From Alicyclobacillus contaminans DSM 17975 (GTDB lineage: Bacteria; Bacillota; Bacilli; Alicyclobacillales; Alicyclobacillaceae), in contig NZ_KE386913.1 in assembly GCF_000429525.1 (NCBI RefSeq), positions 6,186 through 64,314 of the forward strand: DNA of 58,129 bases, written 5' to 3'. Of the stretch, positions 52,004 through 58,129 are shown one piece after another. The position numbers were made by a program, and so were the translations under genes. Each line of letters starts with the position of its first letter. The first letter of the stretch is position 1. The notes beneath the pieces were generated by a model. The model had not been told where the DNA came from. It saw only the letters and a program-made list of their open reading frames with translations, and made no database searches.

Positions 52004-52252
52004 TCACACGTTGGCGGCTCCCAGTGTTTTCACGTCCTGGTCATTGATGACCCCGTCTGCAAATTCGAGATTATCAATATTGAAACTGGCGTGAAGTGGC
52101 AGGAAGTTGAAAAAACCAAACAGTGTTCCTTCGCCCTGGTTCTGCTTGGTGTTGGCATCCCAACCGGAAAAATTGTATTCTCCGATGAAAGAACCGGCGT
52201 TCGTTTGGGCGGTGTTCAAATTGAGTGCGCCGCAAAAGATCAGTGAAGGCAT
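52004..52252 (-). CDS. GerPA/GerPF-like spore protein (82 aa, copy 1)
   Basis: An 82-residue protein starting MPSLIFCGALNLN. It shares a gap-free register with the genes at 52284-52532 and 54056-54304: N18-A-G20-x-F22-x-G24-E25, then G30-W31-D32-x3-K36-x-N38-x-G40-x-G42, and near the end DQDVK. The G.F.IG...K.N.G.G pattern resembles GerPA/GerPF spore-coat germination proteins, which help germinants through the coat. The GWD triplet is not a standard GerP feature as I recall it. ATG 52252 follows GAAGGGGGCGAGG. Second gene of a minus-strand pair. A spore role is inferred. Confidence 0.6.
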   Translation of the reverse strand: MPSLIFCGALNLNTAQTNAGSFIGEYNFSGWDANTKQNQGEGTLFGFFNFLPLHASFNIDNLEFADGVINDQDVKTLGAANV

Positions 52253-52283
52253 TCCCTCGCCCCCTTCGTCAGCCGTCTACTAC

Positions 52284-52532
52284 TCATACATCGACCGCCA
52301 TGGTGACTTTGAGGTCCTGGTCGTTCATGACACCATCAAAAACCTCCAGATTATCCACGTTGACGCTGAGCCAGGCAGGGGCCACGTTGCCAACGCCAAA
52401 TGTACTGCCGTGCCCCTGATTCAGCTTGTAGTTTGAGTCCCAACCGCCAATGTTTCCCTCACCGAGAAATAATCCAGCGTTCTGCTGCGGGCTGTTCTGG
52501 TTGACCATTCCCAACACAATCAATGACGGCAT
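52284..52532 (-). CDS. GerPA/GerPF-like spore protein (82 aa, copy 2)
   Basis: An 82-residue paralogue starting MPSLIVLGMVNQN, with N18, G20, F22, G24-E25, G30-W31-D32, K36, N38, G40 and G42 at identical positions to copy 1 and ending DGVMNDQDLK. The frame extends to 52601, but GAGGAGGAG before ATG 52532 fixes the start, and this start aligns exactly with both paralogues. It lies 31 bases upstream of copy 1 on the same strand. A 200-base divergent region separates it from the plus-strand arm of the cluster. Confidence 0.65.
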   Translation of the reverse strand: MPSLIVLGMVNQNSPQQNAGLFLGEGNIGGWDSNYKLNQGHGSTFGVGNVAPAWLSVNVDNLEVFDGVMNDQDLKVTMAVDV

Positions 52533-52734
52533 ACCACTCCTCCTCGGAACCTGAATGGTCCTGCACTGGATTGTACGCTGAATACGGATGTCCCATGCCA
52601 ACCGGCTGTTTTCATCTCAGTCCTGACGCCACCGTTTGCGGTCTGGTGTCCTAAATCTTCGCTGGACAAACATAGACTGAATCGACGGGTGTCGCGGACA
52701 ACCGCAAAGTGTATCCCCGGCGGGAGGATGGGTT

Positions 52735-53115
52735 GTGTTTGGGCGCAGAAAGAAAGCGGAACAGCTCGCCGCAGAGCAGATGCTCCAGCTCACCCAACGC
52801 TTGATTGAAGCATTGGACAAGGCGTCGGAACATAGAATCCAAGTGATTGTACAAAGTCTGCACGTGGACAAAGGCGCACTGGAACAGTTGGTGTTCAAAC
52901 TGGATAGTCTGGATATTGATGAATTGAGCGGATCGTTGAATTTGGGGAATAACTTCGGAACCGATGTGGTGCGCCCAAAAAGCGACGTTCACATTGGCGG
53001 TCTCAAGTCTGCTGAGCAATCATCTCCAAAGGCCGCCGCAGCGGCGGATGGCGGGTGGACGATGGAACATACCGGCAACGGCTTCAAAGTGAAGCGTCCC
53101 AACGCCGCACAGTGA
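52735..53115 (+). CDS. GerPC-like spore protein
   Basis: A 126-residue protein. The N-terminal 45 residues are a helix (FGRRKKAEQLAAEQMLQLTQ). The middle reads LVFKLDSLDIDELSGSLNLG, very like the YkFDQLKIE.LEGTLNIG segment of GerPC. The C-terminal tail is low-complexity (SPKAAAAADGG). It is shorter than Bacillus GerPC (about 200 aa), lacking part of the N-terminal coiled coil. GTG 52735 follows GGGAGG by eight bases. First gene of the plus-strand arm, 11 bases before the next gene. Assigned on motif and context. Confidence 0.5.
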   Translation: MFGRRKKAEQLAAEQMLQLTQRLIEALDKASEHRIQVIVQSLHVDKGALEQLVFKLDSLDIDELSGSLNLGNNFGTDVVRPKSDVHIGGLKSAEQSSPKAAAAADGGWTMEHTGNGFKVKRPNAAQ

Positions 53116-53126
53116 GGAGTGACCGG

Positions 53127-53435
53127 ATGACCAGCACGCTATCGCCTACATTCATCATTGGCGCCATTCGAATTGGCCAAATTGAAGGAGCGTCCTGTCT
53201 GAATATGGGGAACAATTGGATATCTGATTTTCGCAGTTTCAAAAAGCACAACCAGGGGTTTGGATCCGTCCGCGGCGACAACAACGTGGTGCATGGAATT
53301 CGAAGTCTCCTGAACGATCCGGACACGGTTGACATGTTGGGCGCACCGCCCACTTCGTCAGAACTGCCGGAGTGGATGCGCAGACTCATCCAGGATTCGC
53401 CCACACCGGGTCATCCATCCACGACGACCACCTGA
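53127..53435 (+). CDS. GerP-like spore protein, divergent
   Basis: A 102-residue protein. Residues 8-65 match the GerP pattern loosely: FIIGAIRIGQIEGASCLNMG, then DFRSFKKHNQGFGSVRGDNN. It shares K.NQG.G with the 82-residue paralogues but lacks GWD and the terminal DQD. A 35-residue tail rich in Pro, Ser and Thr follows (PEWMRRLIQDSPTPGHPSTT). ATG 53127 lies behind GAGGAGTGA. It is tightly spaced between the GerPC-like gene and the Hsp20 gene, so one transcript is likely. Confidence 0.5.
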   Translation: MTSTLSPTFIIGAIRIGQIEGASCLNMGNNWISDFRSFKKHNQGFGSVRGDNNVVHGIRSLLNDPDTVDMLGAPPTSSELPEWMRRLIQDSPTPGHPSTTTT

Positions 53436-53507
53436 CGTCTGCCGTGGTGGGGCGTTTGCAACGGTTCCGAGGCGGTGGAGCTTCGATGCAGTGCTGGAGG
53501 GGTGGTC

Positions 53508-54023
53508 ATGGCCGCAAATCAAAACAGCAAATCCAACAATCCCTTCGACTTTCTCAACAACCTCGGAGATTTGGGAGACATTCGTAAATTCCTCGGTCCG
53601 GATTTCTTTAAAAACCTGCCCATGCCGAACATCAATGGGGGCTCTTTCTTCTCTGACTCGGACGGTTCGGATGCCTCGTCGTTTCCTCGTGTGGATCTGT
53701 ATGGCCGGGGGAGTCAAGAAATGATTGCCGTGATGGAACTGCCGGGATTGACGAGCAGCAAGGACGTACAGGTTGCGGTGCGCGGGAACATTCTGTCGGT
53801 GCGCGGGCATATCACGGCGCGTTTTCATCACCGCGGAGATTCGGTGATTCTCTCGGAATGCCACCACGGCGCCTTTGAACGAGAGATTGAACTGCCGGGG
53901 CGCGTGTTGACCGACGGTGTCCGCGCGGTGTATCGGAGCGGACTCCTGGTCGTCTATCTGACCAGAGATACGGCGGATGACGTGGTCGACAACCGGGTGG
54001 CCATCGACTTTGAGGGACAGTGA
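53508..54023 (+). CDS. Hsp20/alpha-crystallin protein, spore-coat type
   Basis: A 171-residue small heat-shock protein. The N-terminal 60 residues are flexible and rich in Asn, Phe and Gly (NPFDFLNNLGDLGDIRKFLG). The alpha-crystallin domain covers about 65-170: VDLYGRGSQEMIAVMELPGL, ILSVRGHITARF, CHHGAFEREIELPG, and YRSGLLVVYLTR in place of the usual GVL.I.IPK. No C-terminal I-x-I/V motif is evident. ATG 53508 follows GGAGGGG. Bacillus has spore-coat Hsp20 proteins (CotM, CotP), and the neighbours here are GerP-like, so a coat role is likely. The start of the next gene's frame overlaps its stop. Confidence 0.75.
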   Translation: MAANQNSKSNNPFDFLNNLGDLGDIRKFLGPDFFKNLPMPNINGGSFFSDSDGSDASSFPRVDLYGRGSQEMIAVMELPGLTSSKDVQVAVRGNILSVRGHITARFHHRGDSVILSECHHGAFEREIELPGRVLTDGVRAVYRSGLLVVYLTRDTADDVVDNRVAIDFEGQ

Positions 54024-54055
54024 CGGCGCGGCACAGGCGCCGAGGAGGAATGCGG

Positions 54056-54304
54056 ATGCCGACCATCATTTCGCTCGGGGTGGTGAACGCGCTGGCGGTT
54101 CAGCAGAATTCGGGCGTGTTCATTGGCGATATCAACGTCAATGGCTGGGATGCCCACATCAAGTACAACGCGGGGTATGGGTCACTGTACGGATCGTTCA
54201 ATGTCGTCATGGGATCCCGAAGCGTGAATTTCGATGGCCTGGAAGTCTTGGATGGCGTCATCCAGGACCAGGACTGGAAAACGTGTTGGGCGGTGCAGGG
54301 GTAG
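54056..54304 (+). CDS. GerPA/GerPF-like spore protein (82 aa, copy 3)
   Basis: An 82-residue protein starting MPTIISLGVVNAL. N18, G20, F22, G24-D25, G30-W31-D32, K36, N38, G40, G42 and the D71-Q72-D73-W-K75 end align without gaps to the two minus-strand copies. ATG 54056, six bases after GAGGAGGA, is preferred over ATG 54050 and the frame start at 54020, because it gives the same length and start as the paralogues. Part of the plus-strand operon; the next gene begins 35 bases later. Confidence 0.65.
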   Translation: MPTIISLGVVNALAVQQNSGVFIGDINVNGWDAHIKYNAGYGSLYGSFNVVMGSRSVNFDGLEVLDGVIQDQDWKTCWAVQG

Positions 54305-54338
54305 CGGTCGGTCCACTGCCAACGGGAGGGGAAGCGCC

Positions 54339-54842
54339 ATGGAAGTTCGCCAGACGAACGTGCCACTCAACTTGCAGATTCAAAACATTTCAGCCTGCTC
54401 GGGCGTCTTTGTATCGGGGCAGAACGTCATTTACGGTTGGAGCGCCCATTCGAAGTTGAATGCGGGCTTGGGAACGGTGGAATCTTCCAATTGGCTGTAC
54501 CAGAATATCAGCGCGGTTCACGACGCGGATGTGGTGGATACGCCGATTGACGACAGGGATGTGCATCTCTTGCGCCAATCCAACCATCAGCCGCAATTGA
54601 CCAACATCGGGTTTCGGTCGCTGGGCGTGAACACGATGCAACAGAATTGCGGCGTGTTTGTGGGAGACAGCAGCAACACTGGGTGGGATCAGCATCAAAA
54701 AACCAACAAAGGCCACGGGGACATTTATGGAGATGGCAACAAACAGGCGGTCAATGTCCACGTGAATTTCGATCCGGATCTCCTGGACACACCCGTCAGC
54801 GACCAGGATCTGAAGTCCGGTGTCTTTCATCGCTGGGGTTGA
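54339..54842 (+). CDS. Two-domain GerPF-like spore protein
   Basis: A 167-residue protein made of two copies of the GerPF-like unit. Unit 1 (residues about 8-83) has SGVFVSG...YGWSAHSKLNAGLG and VVDTPIDDRD. Unit 2 (about 90-164) has NCGVFVGDSSNTGWDQHQK, NKGHGDIYGDGN and LLDTPVSDQDLK. Unit 2 keeps GWD; unit 1 has GWS. Such a fused duplication is unusual for GerP proteins, which are normally single 70-80-residue units. ATG 54339 follows GGGAGGGG. Last gene of the arm; about 135 bases follow before the next gene. Confidence 0.6.
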   Translation: MEVRQTNVPLNLQIQNISACSGVFVSGQNVIYGWSAHSKLNAGLGTVESSNWLYQNISAVHDADVVDTPIDDRDVHLLRQSNHQPQLTNIGFRSLGVNTMQQNCGVFVGDSSNTGWDQHQKTNKGHGDIYGDGNKQAVNVHVNFDPDLLDTPVSDQDLKSGVFHRWG

Positions 54843-54976
54843 TCCGCACGAGCGCCGGAACTTTTCCCCAAGAAGTGTGTTAGACTGAGCGAGACAAAGC
54901 CTGACAACATTGGACAAGCCGCGATGATGCGAATCTGTCGGGCTGGGAACGTGTCTGCACAAGGAGGAATGGTGGC

Positions 54977-55954
54977 ATGGCGTCGTACAAAGTTGTGGTC
55001 ACCGGAAGAATACTGCCATCGGCCCTTGAAGTCATCAGCCGGCGCTGTGCGGTGCAACGCTGGGAGGAGGCGACCTCCATCCCGCGAGAGCTCCTGTATG
55101 AGTGGGTGAAGGACGCGGATGGGCTGTTTACGACCGGAGACGTCAGGGTGGATGATGAGCTGCTGGCGCATGCGCCGAAGTTGCGCGTGATCAGCCAGGC
55201 TTCGGTCGGATACGACAATGTGGACATCGATGCCTGCACGCGACGGGGCATTCCGTTTGGCAATACCCCCGGCGTGCTTGTGGATGCCACGGCAGACCTG
55301 GCGTTTGGCCTGGTGCTGTGCGCTGCGCGACGCATCTTCGAAGGCGCGGCGCAGGTGCGCAACGGGGCGTGGAAGAACGGGTACGACATCCCCTACGGAG
55401 TGGATTTGTTCGGGAAGACGCTGGGGATTGTCGGCATGGGCAGCATCGGCGCCGCCGTGGCCAAGCGGGCGCAGGCCAGCGGGATGCGGGTCATTTACCA
55501 CAATCGCCGGAAGCGGTCCGACGACGCCGTGCTGGGGACCACTTACAGCGAATTCGATGCGCTGCTCGAATCCTCTGATTTTGTGCTCGTATTGGCCCCC
55601 TTGACGAATGAGAGCCGCGGGATGTTCGGGAAGGAACAATTTGCGAGGATGAAGCCGACCGCCTACTTCGTCAACGTGGCGCGGGGCGCGGTGGTGGACA
55701 CCGACGCGCTGTACGAAGCGTTGAAGACGAAGCAAATCGCTTACGCGGCGCTGGACGTGACAGATCCGGAACCCCTTCCCGGAGACCATCCGCTGCTCAC
55801 GCTCGGCAACGTGTTGATTACGCCCCACATCGGGAGCGCCACGCACGAGACGCGGCACAGAATGGCTCTGCTTGCGGCGGAAAATCTCATGGCCGGACTG
55901 GATGGAAAGCCGCTCCCGGCCTGTGTGAACGGGTCGGTGAACTACCGCGGCTGA
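54977..55954 (+). CDS. D-2-hydroxyacid dehydrogenase (glyoxylate/hydroxypyruvate reductase-like)
   Basis: A 325-residue NAD(P)-dependent D-2-hydroxyacid dehydrogenase. Substrate-loop residues are in VISQASVGYDNVDIDA, the nucleotide fold is GKTLGIVGMGSIGAAVAKRA, the catalytic Arg is in VNVARGAVVDTDAL, Glu is in DVTDPEPLP, and His is in LITPHIGSATHE. The opening VVVTGRILPSALEVI and the NRRKR stretch after the fold fit the GyaR/GhrB group and suggest NADP preference. The ATG follows AAGGAGGA. No partner gene names the pathway. Confidence 0.88.
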   Translation: MASYKVVVTGRILPSALEVISRRCAVQRWEEATSIPRELLYEWVKDADGLFTTGDVRVDDELLAHAPKLRVISQASVGYDNVDIDACTRRGIPFGNTPGVLVDATADLAFGLVLCAARRIFEGAAQVRNGAWKNGYDIPYGVDLFGKTLGIVGMGSIGAAVAKRAQASGMRVIYHNRRKRSDDAVLGTTYSEFDALLESSDFVLVLAPLTNESRGMFGKEQFARMKPTAYFVNVARGAVVDTDALYEALKTKQIAYAALDVTDPEPLPGDHPLLTLGNVLITPHIGSATHETRHRMALLAAENLMAGLDGKPLPACVNGSVNYRG

Positions 55955-56038
55955 TTCGGGATACTGTGTGGCTCGCGTTTCGTGCGCGGGCCGTGTTTTT
56001 GTGGATTCAGTCGACGACAACGAGGAGGCGGTTTTGTG

Positions 56039-57310
56039 ATGAAGAATGATACTCGACCGACGGCACGTACCCATAGCGATGCCGCAACGGAGGCCGTTCA
56101 GCGGCTGATGGGTGCAAACGCGGTGCGGGCTGCGCTGGCCTTCGCCGAGACGGATCATGCCCGGACGGTGGAGGATCAAATCCGACTCACGGAAATCCCA
56201 GCGCCCACATTCCACGAACATGACAGGGGACAGGCGTTTCTGGCGGAGCTCGAGTCGCTCGGCCTGTCCGATGTAAAAGTGGACGCGACAGGGAATGTGT
56301 ACGGAGTTCGAAAAGGTGCGGGGCGTGGACCGACTGTGTTTGTTTCCGCCCATTTGGACACGGTGTTCCCGGAAGGAACGGACACGGAGGTGCGCCAACG
56401 AAATGGTGTGCTGTACGCGCCGGGCATTGCGGACGACGGCCGGGGATTGGCCGTGGTTTTGGCCGTGTTGCGCGCGTTGAACCACGCGAACGTACAAACT
56501 GTGGGAGATCTTTGGTTCGGCGCCACCGTGGGCGAGGAAGGCTTGGGAGACTTGCGCGGTGTCAAAGCTTTCTTTGATGAGAATCAGGTGGATGGGTTCA
56601 TCTCGGTGGAACCGGACGCCCCGAATCGCATCACGTACCTGGCCACAGGGAGTCATCGTTACCGCATCACGTTTCGGGGGCCGGGTGGCCACAGTTTTGG
56701 CGACTTCGGGACCCCGAGCGCCATTCACGCGATGGGGAGGGCCATTGCGGCCATCGCGGATTTGGAGGTGCCGGAGAATCCGAAGACCACGTTCACCGTA
56801 GGGGTGGTTCGTGGTGGCACATCCATCAACACCATCGCGGCGGAGGCGGAGATGATGGTGGATATCCGATCCGATTCAGAACCCGCGCTGCTCGCCCTCG
56901 AGTCCAATCTGCTGGCGTGTGTCCATGAAGCGGTCTCCGCTGAGAACGCCCGATGGAACCAGCAGGGGATACAGGTGTCGGTGGAGTTGGTTGGAAATCG
57001 GCCGGCGGGGCAACAATCGGTGGACAGCCCGGCGGTTCAGAACGCGATGGCGGCCATTCGGTCGCTTGGCTTCATGCCGTCGTTGGATGAGCCCAGCAGC
57101 ACCGATGCGAATGTGCCTATTCATCTCGGTGTGCCTGCGGTCACTCTGGGTGGGGGTGGTCGTTGCGGCGGCATCCACACGCTGCAGGAGTTCTATCATC
57201 CAGAGGATGGACACCACGGAGTTCAGGTGGTTCTGCTGACGGCCCTCGCCATGGTCGGCGTATCAGAAGTGAGCGAGCCGACCCTCTCCGTCTCTCCGTC
57301 GCGGGCATAG
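56039..57310 (+). CDS. M20-family metallopeptidase
   Basis: A 423-residue M20 peptidase, probably a cytoplasmic tripeptide- or dipeptide-type aminopeptidase or a related deacylase. Metal ligands are the His and Asp of VSAHLDTVFP, the Asp of GIADDGRGLAVV, the Glu pair of TVGEEGLGD, Glu in ISVEPDAPN, and His in GGIHTLQEFYH. The dimerisation domain lies between (SHRYRITFRGPGGHSFGDFG). The frame opens at 55982; ATG 56039 (or GTG 56036) follows GAGGAGG. It ends just before a bidirectional terminator shared with the tRNA genes. Substrate unknown. Confidence 0.85.
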   Translation: MKNDTRPTARTHSDAATEAVQRLMGANAVRAALAFAETDHARTVEDQIRLTEIPAPTFHEHDRGQAFLAELESLGLSDVKVDATGNVYGVRKGAGRGPTVFVSAHLDTVFPEGTDTEVRQRNGVLYAPGIADDGRGLAVVLAVLRALNHANVQTVGDLWFGATVGEEGLGDLRGVKAFFDENQVDGFISVEPDAPNRITYLATGSHRYRITFRGPGGHSFGDFGTPSAIHAMGRAIAAIADLEVPENPKTTFTVGVVRGGTSINTIAAEAEMMVDIRSDSEPALLALESNLLACVHEAVSAENARWNQQGIQVSVELVGNRPAGQQSVDSPAVQNAMAAIRSLGFMPSLDEPSSTDANVPIHLGVPAVTLGGGGRCGGIHTLQEFYHPEDGHHGVQVVLLTALAMVGVSEVSEPTLSVSPSRA

Positions 57311-57312
57311 GT

Positions 57313-57380
57313 GAAAAAAGAGGAGACGAATCGATCCGCATACCCACGCGGCATCGTTCGTCTCCTCGTTGTTTCTTGCT
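57313..57380. terminator. Bidirectional terminator between peptidase and tRNA genes
   Basis: GAGGAGACGAA (57320-57330) pairs with TTCGTCTCCTC (57357-57367). T-rich sequence (GTTGTTTCTT) follows on the plus strand, and the AAAAAAG on the left gives a T tract on the minus strand. It can end both the peptidase gene and the tRNA transcript. Confidence 0.85.
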
Positions 57381-57381
57381 C

Positions 57382-57458
57382 TGGCGTGCCCGGAGAGATT
57401 CGAACTCCCGACCTCTTGATTCGTAGTCAAGCACTCTATCCAGCTGAGCTACGGGCAC
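57382..57458 (-). tRNA. tRNA-Arg (anticodon ACG)
   Basis: A 77-base cloverleaf on the minus strand. Acceptor GTGCCCG pairs with CGGGCAC, the D arm is TAGCTCAGCTGGATAGAG, the anticodon loop is CTACGAA with ACG at 57424-57422, and the T arm is GTTCGAATC. The 3' CCA is encoded. ACG reads CGN arginine codons after A34 deamination. It follows tRNA-His by nine bases on one transcript. Confidence 0.95.
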
Positions 57459-57467
57459 AAGGAACCG

Positions 57468-57544
57468 TGGGGTGAGTGATGGGAATCGAACCCATGCGTG
57501 CCGGAACCACAATCCGGTGCGTTAACCACTTCGCCACACTCACC
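57468..57544 (-). tRNA. tRNA-His (anticodon GTG)
   Basis: A 77-base tRNA on the minus strand. The 8-bp acceptor GGTGAGTG/CACTCACC includes the extra G-1 opposite C73 that marks tRNA-His. The anticodon GTG is at 57510-57508, the T loop is GTTCGATTC, and CCA is encoded. It is the first gene of the tRNA-His/tRNA-Arg transcript. Confidence 0.95.
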
Positions 57545-57603
57545 ATGACTGCAGATGTTCTGTTCGCATACGACCATGGTTGCCTACGAACAGTGCGGCA
57601 AAT

Positions 57604-57632
57604 AGATTACCACGGTCCATCACGCGGGTCAA
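57604..57632 (-). promoter_or_regulatory. Promoter of the tRNA-His/tRNA-Arg transcript
   Basis: On the minus strand, TTGACC (57632-57627) and TAATCT (57609-57604) are separated by 17 bases, about 60 bases upstream of tRNA-His. Confidence 0.65.
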
Positions 57633-57828
57633 GCGTCCGACACAAAGCAAAAGCTGGGATCCCCGGCAGGTCCGGTGCGCACAACGTCGCTCACGTTCTC
57701 GGACAGGCATTGTATTTTGCATCGATACAACGTACGCGACTGGCCGCCCACCACTTTTCGCCCAGAAGGTTGATTCTGCTATGACACATGGATGCGAACT
57801 ATCACCAGGGACTTCAAACATTTTCCTG

Positions 57829-57857
57829 TTGATCCGCACGAGGCAGGGTGGTATATT
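57829..57857 (+). promoter_or_regulatory. rRNA operon promoter P1
   Basis: TTGATC (57829-57834) and TATATT (57852-57857) are separated by 17 bases, about 170 bases upstream of 16S. The preceding 200 bases hold no gene I can support. Confidence 0.6.
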
Positions 57858-57912
57858 ACACATTGTCGCTCCGGTGACGGCGCGGCAAACGGTGAGAACA
57901 TCACCCCGACAC

Positions 57913-57942
57913 TTGACAAGTGCAGGGGTTGCGTGGTAAGGT
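57913..57942 (+). promoter_or_regulatory. rRNA operon promoter P2
   Basis: A perfect TTGACA (57913-57918) is followed after 18 bases by TAAGGT (57937-57942). Tandem P1-P2 promoters are usual for Firmicute rRNA operons. Confidence 0.6.
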
Positions 57943-57960
57943 GTTCGAGCTGTTTTGAGT

Positions 57961-57980
57961 GGTTCCTTGAAAACTAAACA
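57961..57980 (+). promoter_or_regulatory. boxA-like antitermination site in the rRNA leader
   Basis: GGTTCCTTGAAAACTAAACA resembles the boxA-containing leader before Firmicute 16S genes (TTCTTTGAAAACT). It lies about 50 bases before the mature 16S 5' end. Confidence 0.55.
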
Positions 57981-58028
57981 CGCACAGAGAGTGAATCAAC
58001 ACGCAAGTGTTGTTTTGAGCGAGTCAAC

Positions 58029-58129
58029 TTTTTTGAGAGTTTGATCCTGGCTCAGGACGAACGCTGGCGGCGTGCCTAATACATGCAAGTCGAGCGGACG
58101 GAAGGGAGCTTGCTCCTGGAAGTCAGCGG
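58029..58129 (+). rRNA. 16S ribosomal RNA, 5' end (partial)
   Basis: The universal 5' region AGAGTTTGATCCTGGCTCAG begins at 58036, which corresponds to position 8 of E. coli 16S, placing the mature 5' end near 58029. It continues with GACGAACGCTGGCGGCGTGC and ATGCAAGTCGAGCGG, then variable region V1 with GAAGGGAGCTTGCTCC. The gene runs off the right edge. The fragment is Firmicute-like but too short for a genus call. Confidence 0.98.

Noticed and set aside
52533-52734. Possible SigK-type promoters in the divergent region of the GerP-like cluster (for example CATAGACTG at 52671)
   Set aside because: The -10-like element is partial and no AC -35 is at the right distance, so I cannot support a call.
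54827-56728. A 633-codon minus-strand open frame over the dehydrogenase and peptidase
   Set aside because: Composition is rich in His, Arg and Pro without domains, and both plus-strand genes have complete motifs.
1-58129. CRISPR array, prophage or intact transposon
   Set aside because: No regularly spaced repeats, phage structural or integrase genes, or transposase genes were found on either strand.

Overview
The window is GC-rich chromosomal DNA of an endospore-forming Firmicute. The evidence is a set of GerP-like spore genes, GlnR/TnrA-type boxes, tandem T-box leaders on leuA, ATG/GTG/TTG starts behind strong GGAGG sites, and an rRNA operon start. The overall style suggests the Alicyclobacillaceae, but that is inference: only about 100 bases of 16S rRNA are present. 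No intact insertion sequence, prophage or CRISPR array was seen.

Layout. (1) 1-8.7 kb is a small defence island: a hicA-like toxin with a replaced C-terminus, a small membrane protein, hicB, and a complete Wadjet system jetABCD. (2) 8.7-20.9 kb is metabolic and housekeeping: a SplB-like radical SAM protein; psuG with a kinase carrying its own DNA-binding domain and a palindromic operator; formaldehyde dehydrogenase fdhA divergent from a PucR-type regulator; a flavin reductase; leuA behind two successive T-box leaders; a UDG-like protein; an FMN reductase; and a nucleotidyltransferase/DnaQ-like exonuclease pair. (3) 21.0-26.1 kb is a nitrogen block: a divergent GS I-alpha-like glutamine synthetase, an Amt ammonium transporter and a GS I-beta-type glutamine synthetase, the last two each with an exact TGTNA-N7-TNACA box.

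(4) 26.2-41.4 kb holds an MDR oxidoreductase, an alpha/beta hydrolase overlapping a small ORF at a 7-G run, and then a large sulfur-scavenging region. Its first operon is ssuE, ssuD, an HpaB-like monooxygenase, a DszA-like monooxygenase, an AtoE-like permease and a DszC/MsuC-like monooxygenase. It is followed by a GntR/UTRA regulator and a sulfate ABC transporter (sbp-cysT-cysW-cysA). The inferred logic is that one flavin reductase supplies reduced flavin to four monooxygenases that release sulfite from organosulfur compounds, beside direct sulfate uptake.

(5) 41.5-48.8 kb has a universal stress protein, a short HemAT-like globin-coupled sensor and a xylose cluster (xylR, xylA, an aldose epimerase, xylB) on alternating strands. 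(6) 49-51.8 kb has a membrane protein with a HisKA-like helix lacking its histidine, a second stress protein and a CoA-transferase. (7) 52.0-54.8 kb is the most unusual stretch: seven small genes, five related to the GerPA/GerPF spore proteins and sharing a GWD...K.N.G.G signature, with a GerPC-like protein and an Hsp20. (8) 55-58.1 kb ends with a 2-hydroxyacid dehydrogenase, an M20 peptidase, tRNA-Arg and tRNA-His on the minus strand, and a two-promoter rRNA leader running into 16S rRNA.
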